DNA from: Telmatactis stephensoni
Taxonomy: Eukaryota; Cnidaria; Anthozoa; Actiniaria; Isophelliidae
Length of the DNA: 64,000 nucleotides
Reading direction: 5' to 3'
NCBI GenBank assembly: GCA_029948255.1
Contig: JALIZF010001746.1
Span: 454,001 to 518,000 of the forward strand
The notes beneath the pieces were generated by a model. The model was not told the DNA's origin. It did not search any database and saw only the letters and a program-made list of their open reading frames with translations. Below are positions 33,077-47,900 of the stretch, piece by piece; within the stretch, counting starts at the first letter, position 1; each line of letters opens with the position of its first letter. Both the position numbers and the translations under genes were made by a program.

Positions 33077-36000
33077 ATGTTTCGATTAGTGCTGTTGTGT
33101 TTTGCCAAGGTGTTCCTGATCATACAAGGTAGATTTTAAACAACAACCTTTTTAGTGGGCAGTACTAATTCTGGGCAATTTTGGCACGATGGCCCTAATT
33201 ATCAAGATAGCCGGTCCATGAGCCCAGATATAAGAGGCGCCGTGCTATGGAAGGTTGCCGTATATTATCAAGTCCGAAATACAAAGAAATTTATCTAATC
33301 CATCTCGATTCTTGCACTTTTTACTCCAGAATTTGTATTGATGATTGTCGATGATCGATGATTGTCTGATATGTTCAGTGACAAGACTCATTTCTTAATG
33401 AAAACAAATTATAATTTGATAGCTAACAAGTATGTGGACATAATGTTACTTACTAATAATTTACAATTTTGCTTTATATATCCAAATATATAACAAATCA
33501 ATCAATTCAAATCAGTGAATCAGTTGAAAATTATTTCGTAAGCTGTTGAGTTGCAATTACACCTCATAAACATAAAACAACTCTTTTTAAGATACCAAAG
33601 GTTTTGTCCAAGTTCGTTTGGTGGATGGTAAATCTTCCAATGAAGGAATTGTAGAAATAAGACGTAATGGCGGCCGATGGGGAACGATTTGTGGTAAAGG
33701 TTTGTGGGGCATGTTCGCTGCTAATGTCATTTGTCATCGTCTAAAGTATCCCAAAGCTATTTCTGCAAAATCAACACCAAGAAAAGGACATGAAGCCCCT
33801 TTTATACTTGAACTCAAATTTCCTGGATGCCTTGGTCACGAAGATTCCATTGAAAATTGTACAAATTACGGATGGGGAAAGATCAGTGCCTGTGCTAGCA
33901 GTGACAGGCTGGTTGCCGCAGTAAAATGTGGTTATCTGACACCAGGTACTCACTTTATCTTTGATATATTGTATCAAATATTAAAACTGAAGAAAATGGT
34001 GTTCAATAAAAAGCATTTCGAAACTGAAAGTCATCGCAACATCATATCGCTTTATCACTAGCTTGTATATTTCAAATATTTGCTTGCGATTTGGTTTGTT
34101 TGTTATTATTATTATTTTTTTGTTTTCTGTGAATTTTATAGAAGAAAAAAATATGAAGGTTCGTTTGGTAGGAGCCAATCCAGGTCATGTTGGACAAGTG
34201 CAAATCCAGTACAATGGGACCTGGGGAGCAATCTGCGATCTCCTTTGGGATATAAACGATGCCAATGTGATCTGTCGGATGCTTGGTTACAAAGCAGCCG
34301 AGAGAACTGTTTTTAACATTGAGGGAGATAAAACTCCGTATTTGCTGGCATATCTGGTGGGATGCAATGGCAAAGAAAAGTCGATTGCTGAATGTTCTCA
34401 TCAGCGTCTATGGGGGTATGCTAATTCGTTTTGCTCATATAGTCGTCTAGCTGGTGTGGTTTGTGAGTTAGATGAAGGTGAGACATAGAAAAACGTCGAC
34501 TTGGATTGAATTGGATTGGTCTGTAAAAACAGACAGTTGTGCTAAATAGAAATCTGCTATCACCTCCATAGATCCTCCACCGGTTCAAGTTCGTTTAGCT
34601 GGAGGAATGTCACCCAATTCTGGTCGAGTTGAGGTCAGGTACCATGGTGTGTGGGGTACTGTATGTAAGAAAGGATGGGACAAGAACGACGCTGAGGTGG
34701 TTTGCCGTATGCTTGGATACCCAGGAGTACAAGTTGTCAGACAATCAATTTTTATTCCTGTAAATGGTATAGTATGGCTAAAGGACGTTGGCTGTAATGG
34801 TACAGAGATGTCTATCGATATGTGTAACCATGGAGAATGGGGGAAAGCATTATGTTACCATGCTTATGACGTTGGAGTTACTTGTAACACAGGTGAGTAA
34901 TTATAAAAAGTCGGCAATAAACAATGAGCCAAGGCTCCTGCAAACGCTTGGACCCAGAATTAATTGTGGTGGTTGTTGGCCATGTTGTTGGTCAGTGTCG
35001 TTGGTTGTTGTTCTTAGACGTCCTGAACTATCAACTCCGATAACAAGAACGTTAATCCTGGGCAACGTCTCCCAAAACTGATGCGATACTCTGCTTTTCC
35101 AAGACACAAAAAAGAACCCACACATATTCTTGTACATTTAACAATTAGACCTCGAGGCCGAATGGACTACGAGTCAAACTCGTAGTCCATGAGGCCGAGA
35201 GGTCTAATTGTTTTAGTATTCACCAACATATTGGGCCAAAGGTGAATGATATTATTATCATTGATATTGATATTATTACTCGCGCTTCCTCTCAACTCGG
35301 GCTATCACCAATAGCCCGAGGTTAGGGAGCCAATCAGAATGCAGGATTTGTAATAGCCCTTATGTTGGTGAATACTAATATTACATAGTCTCGAACGAGC
35401 AGGGTTTATCATCAATAATAGAGAATAAACTGAGTGAAAAGGTCATCTATTACATTTATAATATAGCTTTTTTCCAACGCGCGCTCTGATTGGTTAAAAT
35501 AAACCGCTTGAAAAACGTTGTTTATTTCCCCAATAAACCAACGGCTGAGAAGGCTCCAATTTGTTGTCATTTTTCTCTTCCAAAATGGAGTCCAAAAATG
35601 ATGACTTTGTGTCGTCTTTTGAGCCCATGGCTGACAGCAGCGTGGACGTCAGCATTTTCTCTTTTCTGCATAAGAAAACGTAAGAAAATTCGTATTTTAA
35701 AGTATATATTTTCGATTATTTTTAAGTAAGGGTACAAGAAGCCTCCTTTTGCAATGAAGAAAAGAAACTGAAGTGCGATAAGAACCTGTATGACCATATT
35801 GTGTAAATGAAAATTGGAATAGTTTGATAAACGAAATACACACATCTTGCAAGTTCCGGTGAGAATAATGCTTTATATATTTCAACAACATTTGAAGCAG
35901 ACTGACAAACGTTTCAGCAATGTTAGTACAACTCTTTGTCGATGAAATAGAAACACAACTCCGAGTGTCAAATCACGGCAAGACTTAAAAGTGACTAATA

Positions 36001-38959
36001 AGCCGTAAAATTAATTACTGGAACGTCTTTAAAACATCTACATTTCGAACATCATGTTTTACAATAAAAATGTGTGCATGAGAAATTAAAATAAGAATAG
36101 CGGAAGCATCAAAATTGCAAATTTGTAGAGCAAAATTGTCACTTTCACTGGAAATTTTTGCTCATTTCCTGTGATAATATCCAGGAAATATGTAGGAAAA
36201 TGTAAAAATAGAAAACAAATCGGCGTCCTATGTTGAGTTACAGAAGTACGCGGGAATTGTAAGAAGACGAGAGAAGTGTTAGGAGAAGCATGAGGCGTAG
36301 TCGAGTGCTTCTCAATACTTCTCAAGTCTTCTAACAATTCCCAAGTGCTTCTATAACTCAACATAGCACTGCTGCCAAGTTTTCTATTTCTTTTATAAAA
36401 TACAATTGAAGTTTTATTTTCTGTTTTCGTTGCAGAAAGTTTGAAAATGTGCGCGTGCGTGCTGTGTGTTCTCATAGCGATCGCGCAATACGCGTCCTTT
36501 GGCCAATCAGAGCGCACGTTATATCATAGTTATCTAATAATGTATTTTCCTATCATAGGAAAATACAATTTTCTACATATTTTCCTTTTTTTGACCTTTT
36601 CTCGTGTTCTCCCAACATACCACGTGGTTTATTTCGCCAACTATCGTTTATTGCTTAAACAAAATTACCGGGTTAGTAACAAGCAAGAGAAAATGAGGTA
36701 AGACTTACCTCATTTTCTCTTGTAACAAGTAATAGAGAAATGCTAGTGACAGATTAAATACATTTTGTTAGCTTGTGTTAGTCGAACAGACAGGAGTAGA
36801 GGAAAAACTGTGTAGGAACTGAAAGATTTTAAATTTACTGATCGATGTCAGACGAACAAAGGACGTCCATTACACACAATATCGGCAGCCCTGCACACTA
36901 TTGCCAACTCAGATGCTTGCAGGCCTTCAGTATTTATACTGATTACAAATCTACAAATTACAATGATCAAATCTAAGGGGTAAAGGAAGACGCAAAAACA
37001 AAAACCAAAGAAAACCTTTTTCCTTTGCTTAACTAAATGTTTTGTCGCCAAGAACGCTTTGCGTATCAAGGAGTTAAAACAAGCCCCCCCCTCACCCCCC
37101 CCCCCCATCCCCTCAAACCCTTTCCCCCTCCCCCACTTTTTTTATTTTCTTGTTTTGTTTTTGAAATGAAATTTCAAAATGAAATTCCGAAAATCTAAAA
37201 AATACTGGTATTAAGTGTCAGCAAACTATATGTTTCCGGTTTAAATAATCATGTTTGCGTGATGTGACCTTTGGTTTCTCTACAACCGTTGATGTGTGAA
37301 AAGCGTCTTTTTCACGACTACCAATGCAAACTTCTACAACAAGAGGCTTGAAATGCCTGACTTTTAAAAGCCGTTGAATTTACAACTTTATGATGTTGGA
37401 ACTCAATAATATCATCGTTATATTGGTGAGTACATACTGATTATAGTTTACTAACTGTACTTTCAGTATTGATGTATTCAGAATTTCTAATTACTTATAT
37501 TGTGTCTGGTAAATTGTTTGGGGGTTTGTAAGTTGTTTCTTGTGTGTTTATATCAAAATGCTACCTCAAAAATATCGACTTTTTGGTACTAAAACATGCC
37601 GTTATTTGGAGCGAAGAAATTTCAATCTTCGATTGTTTCGGCTTTGAATTTTTTGCACACAAGCACATCGATATTGTGTTCACTTCTTATAGACTTACTT
37701 GCATTTGTTTTAAATGCATGTTGTGAGAAAAAATGCGCGCCAAATAACGGCTAAAAGTTTCAAATTACTTCATTTCTGAAAGTACAATATATATATTGAA
37801 AACTACGTGAAGAAATGTTCATTAAACTGACAAGCCTACGCGGTACAGAATGCAGTCGTCCGGCCTGGTCATAGCTCTAACCAAGAGTTTCAGCAAAGCA
37901 ACAGAAGAAAGCTATACTCGTCATTATTGCTTGAGAGTTTGACAGTACGTGACAGAAGCAGTTCGTGGGTCCTTTCCGCGCAATGGAACAAGCAATCTTG
38001 CAAGCTATGAAGGTTCTTGGAAGGACTAGCACAAAATATGAACGTGTTTTCTATACGTTGAACACAATCGTGATGAAAATGAATATCAATTAAGTATCAA
38101 TGATTATCATTGTTATTGCTCTTTTCTTTTTTTTTTTTTTTTTTGTCTTTTATAAGATTCTCCTCCTGAGTATTTCAACGATGCAGCTTAAAGCTGATAA
38201 AAATATGACTCGGACTTTAAAAGACATTCAAGGTAGGATTATGAATATTTTGTACTCCATCATTAATCATGCATAAAAAATGTCATTGCATGATTGTGAT
38301 CAGTGGTTAATGATCTAGAAAAAGTTGTATTTAAATGCCGTGTCTGTCTGTCTGTCCTTCTCCGTCGATTCTCCAGCTCTCTTTCTTCTATCCCTAGCTC
38401 TCAGTTTCCCTTCATTCCGTTTTTCACTGGTTACCTTAGGTAAACCAGTCTAGGTCTGCAAGGTGTGTCTCCGCGAGCCCTTGGTTTCATAGTTGTGTGA
38501 AAATCGGTAAACTGATGCAAGAGACTGCTGGCGCTACTTGCACCGATGCACAATCAGACTAAAGTATCATATTTAAACTGCAGAAGCTGAAGATCCTGAT
38601 GAACTATTGCATAGACGAGTTATCAATGGACAAAATGCAAACTTACACGAGTGGCCTTGGCAGGTTTCTCTTGAACTACATGGTCAACATCACTGTGGTG
38701 GCTCACTCATCAAACCTGACTGGGTTTTAACTGCTGCACATTGTGTTGAACGATATCCCAATCCCTCTTCATGGCATGCAGTTGTAGGTTAGTTATGACG
38801 TAAACATCAAAATTATAAATCTATTAGCTTGTACGAATGGCTGACTGACTGACTGACTGACTGTCTGACTGTCTGACTGACTGACCGACTGTCTGATGGA
38901 CAGAAGGTAGACAAACATGACCGACCGACCTACCGAGCTACTAGTCTGTCTGTCTGTCC

Positions 38960-38991
<32 letters not shown>

Positions 38992-41900
38992 GACTGACTG
39001 ACTGACTGACGTCTGACTGACTGACTGACGTCTGACTGACTGACTGACGTCTGACTGACTGACGTCTGACTGACTGACTGTCTGACTGTCTGACTGTCTG
39101 ACTGACTGACTGACTGACTGACTGTCTGATGGACAGATCTAGAAGGTAGACAAACATGACTGACTGAACCTGAGTAACGTGGAATAGGAAGGAATTGTTA
39201 TACTGACAGCTGTATTGTTTACCTTTAGGTAAATACCACATGTATGGTAACACACACGTCCAAAGACGCTTCAGAGTTCAAAAAGTGTTCTATCACTCGT
39301 TCTTTAGTCGCAGTCACTTCATGAAAGACGTAGCTCTTATGCAACTTCAAGGATCTGTTTTACTAAGCAAAGAAGTCAACATCGTAACGCTACCTACAAA
39401 AGGCAGACGTGTTCCTGTTGGTACAATTTGTTATATTACTGGTAATTATAAATGACTCCCTTTCTACAATGGCCACCTCTGTACAATGGCCACCTCTCTA
39501 CAATGACCACCTCTGTACGATGACCACCCCTGTACAATGACCACCTCTGTACAATGACCAGCTCTGTACAATGTCGACCACCTCTGTACAATGACCACCT
39601 CTGTACAATGACCACCCCTGTACAGTGACCACCTCTGTACAATGACCACCTCTGTACAATGGAGGTAGACTTTATGCTTGTTTTATTGATTTTAAAAAGG
39701 CTTTTGACTCAATTTGGCATCAGGGTTTATTTTTCAGATTACTACAAAATAATATAAATGGCAACTTCTATAATCTTATCAAGAATTTATATTCGAAATC
39801 GTCTTGTTTTATCAAGTTAGGTTCTAAACGCACTAAAACATTTCAGTATGAGCGAGGTGTACGCCAAGGTTGCATTTTAAGCCCTATGCTTTTTAATTTA
39901 TATCTTAATGAGCTCTCAATTTTACTTGATGATTCCTCTCCCAATGACTGTATTATTTTACCTAATGGAAGTAAACTTACTTCTCTTTTGTATGCCGATG
40001 ATCTTGTTTTACTATCGAGATCACGAGAAGGCTTACAAAAATACATAAACACGGTTTCACTCTTTTGTTCAAAATGGCAAATGAATGTCAACGAGAAAAA
40101 GTCAAAAGTGATGGTCTTCTGTAAAAAGACGTCAAAAAAGCTTAAACAAGAGTCCATATTTTCACTGAATAACAAAAATCTTGATGTAGTGCAGGATTAT
40201 ACTTATTTAGGAGTTAAAATGAATTCGACTGGTAACTTCACTGCCCATCAGTCTCTATCAAGAGAAAAAGCTCTTCATGCATTCTTTAATGTTTTACGTA
40301 TTATTGATTTCAAAAAACTAAAACCTCATCAGGCAAGTAAATTATTTGACTCGCTGATATCCCCTATACTCACTTACGGAAGCGAAGTTTGGGGAGTTTA
40401 TGATAAACAAGACTTTGACAAATGGGACAAAACTCCAATAGAAAAAGCCCATTTACGTTTCTGTAAATATTATTTAGGTATTAACAGCAAGGCGTCGAAT
40501 CTTGCTTGTAGGTCTGAATTGGGCAGATTTCCCTTGAAGATTTTTATTGATAAATTAATTCTTAAATATTTTAATCACATCTTAAATCTTCCTGAAATTT
40601 CTATAGCAAAACAATGTTTTAAAGTTTCTGAGTCTTTATTTGAAAGACGTAAGATATGTTATCATTCGCATTTATATCAAATGTTGACTGCATATAACAT
40701 ACCTAACGTCAATAGTTTAGAATATCTCAAAGGAAAGTTGAGTCACAAAAATTACCACAAAAAAATGAAAGACAAATACTTTGATCTATGGAATTCAAAA
40801 TTAAAAGAATCAAGAAAATTGACATTTTTCCGTTGTTTCAAAGAAAAGTTTGAAGTAGAAAAATATTTAGATTTACTAAAAAACTTTGACCTTAGAAGGC
40901 AGTTCACAAAGTTCAGAGTTAGTAACCATAAGTTGGCAATAGAAATGGGTCGTTATAGTAAACAAAAGACGCCGGCAAAATTAAGGATATGTGTCTTTTG
41001 TGATCATAACGTAGTTGAAACTGAGGAACATATGTTTCTTCATTGTCCATTCTATTCCACCTTACGATCTGATTTCTTTCAAAAAATTAAAAATAATGAT
41101 TCTTTTATTGACAAAGAACCTCAAAATGTTTTGTATAATTTAATGAATTCCATCAATGAATCTGAAATATTTTACACGTCAAAATTTATATCTAAATGTT
41201 TTGAAATGAGAGATGCAGTTAATAATAAGTGACTATATATAACCGTTTCATGATATATTATATATTATATGTTATATTTATATATTATATATTATATATC
41301 ATTCGTACTATTGTAATTTTTTTTATAATATTCATTTGATATATTTAGCCTTGTTAATGTTAAAAATTAGCTTTTGCAATACTTGTAATCAAATAAGTCA
41401 TGCAAATAAAGCAAGCTACAACAACAATGACCACCCTTGTACAATGACCACCTCTGTACAATGACCACCTCTGTACAATGACCACCTCTGTACAATGACC
41501 AGCTCTGTACAATGTCGACCACCTCTGTACAATGACCACCTCTGTACAATACCACCTCTGTACAATGACCACCCCTGTACAGTGACCACCTCTGTACAAT
41601 GTCCACCCTTGTACAATGACCACCTCTGTACAATGACCACCCTTGTACATCAATGAATCTGAAATATTTTACACGTCAAAATTTATATCTAAATGTTTTG
41701 AAATGAGAGATGCAGTTAATAATAAGTGACTATGTATAACCGTTTCATGATATATTATATATTATATGTTATATTTATATATTATATATATATATATATT
41801 ATTCGTACTATTGTAATTTTTTTATAATATTCATTTGATATATTTAGCCTTGTTAATGTTAAAAATTAGCTTTTGCAATACTTGTAATCAAATAAGTCAT

Positions 41901-44900
41901 GCAAATAAAGCAAGCTACAACAACAACAACAACAATGACCACCTCTGTACAATGACCACCTCTGTACAATGACCACCTCTGTACAATGACCACCTCTGTA
42001 CAATGACCACCTCTGTACAATGACCACCTCTGTACAATGACCACCTCTGTACAATGACCACCTCTGTACAATGACCACCTCTGTACAATGACCACCTCTG
42101 TACAATGACCACTTCTGTACAATACCACCTCTGTAAAATGACCACCTCTGTACAATGACCACCTCTGTACAATGACCACCTCTGTACAATGACCACCTCT
42201 GTACAATGACCACTTCTGTACAATACCACCTCTGTACAATGACCACCTCTGTACAATGTCGACCACCTCTGTACAATGTCGACCACCTCTGTACAATGTC
42301 GACCACCTCTGTACAATGTCCACCCCTGTACAATGACCACCTCTGTACAATGACCAGCTCTGTACAATGTCGACCACCTCTGTACAATGACCACCTCTGT
42401 ACAATGACCACCCCTGTACAGTGACCACCTCTGTACAATGTCCACCCTTGTACAATGACCACCTCTGTACAATGACCACCCTTGTACAACTTCACTGCCC
42501 ATCAGTCTTTATCAAGAGAAAAAGCTCTTCATGCATTCTTTAATGTTTTACGTATTATTGATTTCAAAAAACTAAAACCTCATCAGGCAAGTAAATTATT
42601 TGACTCGCTGATATCCCCTATACTCACTTACGGAAGTGAAGTTTGGGGAGTTTATGATAAACAAGACTTTGACAAATGGGACAAAACTCCAATAGAAAAA
42701 GCCCATTTACGTTTCTGTAAATATTATTTAGGTATTAACAGCAAGGCGTCGAATCTTGCTTGTAGGTCTGAATTGGGCAGATTTCCCTTGAAGATTTTTA
42801 TTGATAAATTAATTCTTAAATATTTTAATCACATCTTAAATCTCCCTAAAATTTCTATAGCAAAACAATGTTTTAAAGTTTCTGAGTCTTTATTTGAAAG
42901 ACGTAAGATATGTTATCATTCGCATTTATATCAAATGTTGACTGCATATAACATACCTAACGTCAATAGTTTAGAATATCTCAAAGGAAAGTTGAGTCAC
43001 AAAAATTACCACAAAAAAATGAAAGATAAATACTTTGATTTATGGAATTCAAAATTAAAAGAATCAAGAAAATTGACATTTTTCCGTTGTTTCAAAGAAA
43101 AGTTTGAAGTAGAAAATATTTAGATTTACTAAAAAACTTTGACCTTAGAAGGCAGTTCACAAAGTTCAGAGTTAGTAACCATAAGTTGGCAATAGAAATG
43201 GGTCGTTATAGTAAACAAAAGACGCCGGCAAAATTAAGGATATGTGTCTTTTGTGATCATAACGTAGTTGAAACTGAGGAACATATGTTTCTTCATTGTC
43301 CATTCTATTCCACCTTACGATCTGATTTCTTTCAAAAAATTAAAAATAATGATTCTTTTATTGACAAAGAACCTCAAAATGTTTTGTATAATTTAATGAA
43401 CTCCATCAATGAATCTGAAATATTTTACACGTCAAAATTTATATCTAAATGTTTTGAAATGAGAGATGCAGTTAATAATAAGTGACTATATATAACCGTT
43501 TCATGATATATTATATATTATATGTTATATTTATATATTATATATTATATATCATTCGTACTATTGTGATTTTTTTTTTATAATATTCATTTGATATATT
43601 TAGCCTTGTTAATGTTAAAAATTAGCTTTTGCAATACTTGTAATCAAATAAGTCATGCAAATAAAGCAAGCTACAACAACAACAACAATGACCACCTCTG
43701 TACAATGACCACCTCTGTACAATGACCACCTCTGTACAATGAACTCCATCAATGAATCTGAAATATTTTACACGTCAAAATTTATATCTAAATGTTTTGA
43801 AATGAGAGATGCAGTTAATAATAAGTGACTATGTATAACCGTTTCATGATATATTATATATTATATTTATATATTTATATATTATATATATATATATTAT
43901 TCGTACTATTGTAATTTTTTTATAATATTCATTTGATATATTTAGCCTTGTAAATGTTAAAAATTAGCATTTGCAATACTTGTAATCAAATAAGTCATGC
44001 AAATAAAGCAAGCTACAACAACAACAACAATGACCACCTCTGTACAATGACCACCTCTGTACAATGACCACCTCTGTACAATGACCACCTCTGTACAATG
44101 ACCACCTCTGTACAATGACCACCTCTGTACAATGACCACTTCTGTACAATACCACCTCTGTACAATGACCACCTCTGTACAATGTCGACCACCTCTGTAC
44201 AATGTCGACCACCTCTGTACAATGTCGACCACCTCTGTACAATGACCACCTCTGTACGATGACCACCCCTGTACAATGACCACCTCTGTACAATGACCAG
44301 CTCTGTACAATGTCGACCACCTCTGTACAATGACCACCTCTGTACAATGACCACCCCTGTACAATGACCACCTCTCTACACACAACACTTTACAAAGACT
44401 ACTTTTCAACCACGACCATTTTCAGCTCATAAGTTCTCTAATGGAGTGCACGTGCATGTAGAGTTCTGGAACATAATCGATGTATAAAACGTCTCCGCAC
44501 TGCACGCACTCCACCTTATCTCCATGGTAACCAAGGTATAATGGTTAAACTATAGCTATATAGCAGGTCAAACTAATTCTCGATACGCTGTCGATCCGTG
44601 CCCATTACTAAACCATTGTATCATTCTATTCGTGCCCATTACTAAACCATTCTATCATTCTATTCGTGCCCATTACTAAACCATTCTATCATTCTATTCG
44701 TGCCCATTACTAAACCATTCTATCATTCTATTCGTGCCCATTACTAAACCATTCTATCATTCTATTCGTGCCCATCACAGGAAAAAATATGGTTTTTCAC
44801 ATTGGGAAAATGTTGGAAAAATTCACAATCTTGGAGAAAAAATGGGAAATCATGAACCCATTTTTGGGAACCGAAGGGGAATTTTTTGAATTTTTTAACG

Positions 44901-47900
44901 TCCTTCTGAAACAAACCCAATAAAATCTCAATCTTGGAAAGTGACTGAGAGTGTTTTTTTTAATCAATTCCCTTTTTTGTGCAATTAATGGGAATATTTA
45001 TCCAGCTGAATCCCAGAGCTGGGAAAAGAATGGGAAACTGTTCATAACATAATCCCAAACAAGGGAAATAAATGGGAATGTGTTCCCAATTGAATCCTTA
45101 ACTTGGGAAATGAAAGGGAATGTGTTCCCAATTGAATCCTTAACTTGGGAAATGAATGGGAACATTTTCCCAATTGATTCCTACCCAATGGAAAAGAATG
45201 GGAAACTGCTCATAATATAATCCCAAACAAGGGAAATAAATGGGAATGCGTTCCCAATTGAATCCTTAACTTGGGAAATGGATGGGGAACATTTTCCCAA
45301 TTGATTCCTATCCAGTGGAAAAGAATGGGAAACTGTTCACAACATACTCCCAAACAAGGGAAATAAATGGGAATGTGTTCCCAATTGAATTCTTAACTTG
45401 GGAAATGAATGGGAACATTTTCCCAATTGACTCCTACGCAATGGAAAAGAATGGGAAACTGTTCACAACATAATCCCAAACAAGGGAAATAAATGGGAAT
45501 GTGTTCCCAATTGAATCCTTAACTTGAGAAATGGATGGGAACATTTTCCCAATTGACTCCTACCCAATGGAATAGAATGGGAAACTGTTCACAATATACT
45601 CCCAAACAAGGGAAATAAATGGGAATGTGTTCCCAATTGAATCCTTAACTTGGGAAATGGATGGGAACATTTTCCCAATTGACTCCTACGCAATGGAAAA
45701 GAATGGGAAACTGCTCACAACATAATCCCAAACAAGGGAAATAAATGGGAATGTGTTCCCAATTGAATCCTTAACTTGGGAAATGAATGGGAACATTTTC
45801 CCAATTGACTCCTACGCAATGGAAAATAATGGGAAACTGTTCACAACATAATCCCAAACAAGAGAAATAAATGGGAATGTGTTCCCAATTGAATCCTTAA
45901 CTTGAGAAATGGATGGGAACATTTTCCCAATTGACTCCTACCCAATGGAATAGAATGGGAAACTGTTCACAACATACTCCCAAACAAGGGAAATAAACGG
46001 GAATGTGTTCCCAATTGAATCCTTAACTTGGGAAATGGATGGGAACATTTTCCCAATTGACTCCTACACAATGGAAAAGAATGGAAAACTGCTCACAACA
46101 TAATCCCAAACAAGGGAAATAAATGGGAATGTGTTCCCAATTGAATCCTTAACTTGGGAAATGAATGGGAACATTTTCCCAATTGATTCCTACGCAATGG
46201 AAAATAATGAGAAACTGTTCACAACATAATCCCAAACAAGAGAAATAAATGGGAATTTGTTCCCAATTGAATCCTTAACTTGAGAAATGGATGGGAACAT
46301 TTTCCCAATTGACTCCTACCCAATGGAATAGAATGGGAAACTGTTCACAACATACTCCCAAACAAGGGAAATAAATGGGAATGTGTTCCCAATTGAATCC
46401 CTAACTTGGGAAATGAAAAGGCTGCCAGAAATCTTGACAGTTGAAATTAGTTGTTGTTTGATTGACACACATAAAAGATACTTTCACCCAACCTGCTTTT
46501 TCTCATAAACCATTTTTGTGACAAAACCTGTTGATCTTTGCTGACTGTATATAATATAGATCTAGAATGTTCCTATTGGTCTTGTGGGCTTCCTGTGGGT
46601 GAGCCCTGTTCATTTTGGTCAGCCGTCTTGCGTTTTACTAGGTTTTGGCGGGAAAAGTTGAGTTTGGCGAGTTTGCACACAGTTCACTTGCAGAGCAAAC
46701 AAAGGCTGCTAAATCAACACTTCTTTCTTCACTTTATGAGAGAAATATTTGAAAATCACTTGAAAATGAAGGTAAGCTAGGATTTTTAAAAGGATTTTTA
46801 AATAATACAGTTGATATTGCCAATTCTATCTGAGTTTCATTTTGTTTCTGGTCTTTCTGCTGTTTGTGAGCGCTATATCACTTGACTGTTTGGGCATTTT
46901 AAAGACTAATGCTCAAGCTAAGTTAACTCGAGTATATTAAGGCCTGGGTCGATCGCTAATTGACTAAAATTCGGATAAAAAATCATTTTGAGGACATAGA
47001 AGATTTAATTGAATATTTTTCTTCGGTAAACCACTAAACTCGACGTCCTTAACTTTTTAAAGGTACTTTTATGATGTCACGTGACCTGGTGACGTCATAA
47101 TCAACAAATATTATATTGTAAACTTCAAAGTAAAATGCGGTCGCGAGTGTAACTCAAGACTCCAAAGTAACCATGCTCAACTGTGAACCTTAACGTACTT
47201 CACAACATACAACCTGCAAAACCTGTCTTACACTTAACATTGTTGAGTAAATCAAGTTTTAAAAGAGAGCAGTGAAAGTCACGTGACCTGTTTTGGGCTT
47301 TATCTCACTAAAGAAACACTGTAGTCAGGTTTTGCGGGTTGTATGTTGTGAGGTACATTAAGGATGAGAGTTAAGCATGTTTACTTTGGAGTCTTGAGTT
47401 ATACTCGCAACCGCATTTTATTTTGAAGTTCACAGTATAATATTTGTTGACTATGACGTCATCAGGTCACGTGACATCATGAAAGTACCTTCACAAAGTC
47501 AAGGACGTCGAGTTTAGTGGTTTACCGAAGAAAAATGTTCATTTGAATCTTCTATGTCCTCAAAATAATTTTTCATCCGATTTTAGTCAATCTGCGATCG
47601 ACCCAGGCCTTAATATACTCGAGAAGCTTATATCTTGTTTTAATTAGTACTTGATTATTGGAATTATGAGTTATGGTTTCCCCTTTAAATTTTTCTTTCA
47701 GGAAAAATGTAAATATTTAAGAAAATCTTCACTTGAACAAAATATGAAATCACTTTTCTCAGTGAAGCACAAATTATATGGCTTGACAGTGACACATACA
47801 GTTGGGTGTGATTATTAAAGGTAATTAAGCTGTCCAAACTTATCTTATTATTCCATTTTATTGTAGCTTCAAACCTCATCAAACCAAATTTCATATTCAA

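Larger units (their letters stand above)
34893..38583 (+). other. 3.7-kb intron between SRCR and protease exons
   Basis: No further exon is recognised. It holds palindromes at 35140-35212, 35212-35383, 36222-36370 and 36684-36724, a poly-C run near 37084-37106, and AT-rich unique DNA. The exons on either side join in frame (T-G then E-A-E-D). Confidence 0.55.

Noticed and set aside
41859..42502. Long open frames on the minus strand reading repeated [13 protein letters not shown]
   Set aside because: They are the 17-bp minisatellite read in three rotating frames; all frames stay open because the unit has no stop. No start, signal or gene context.
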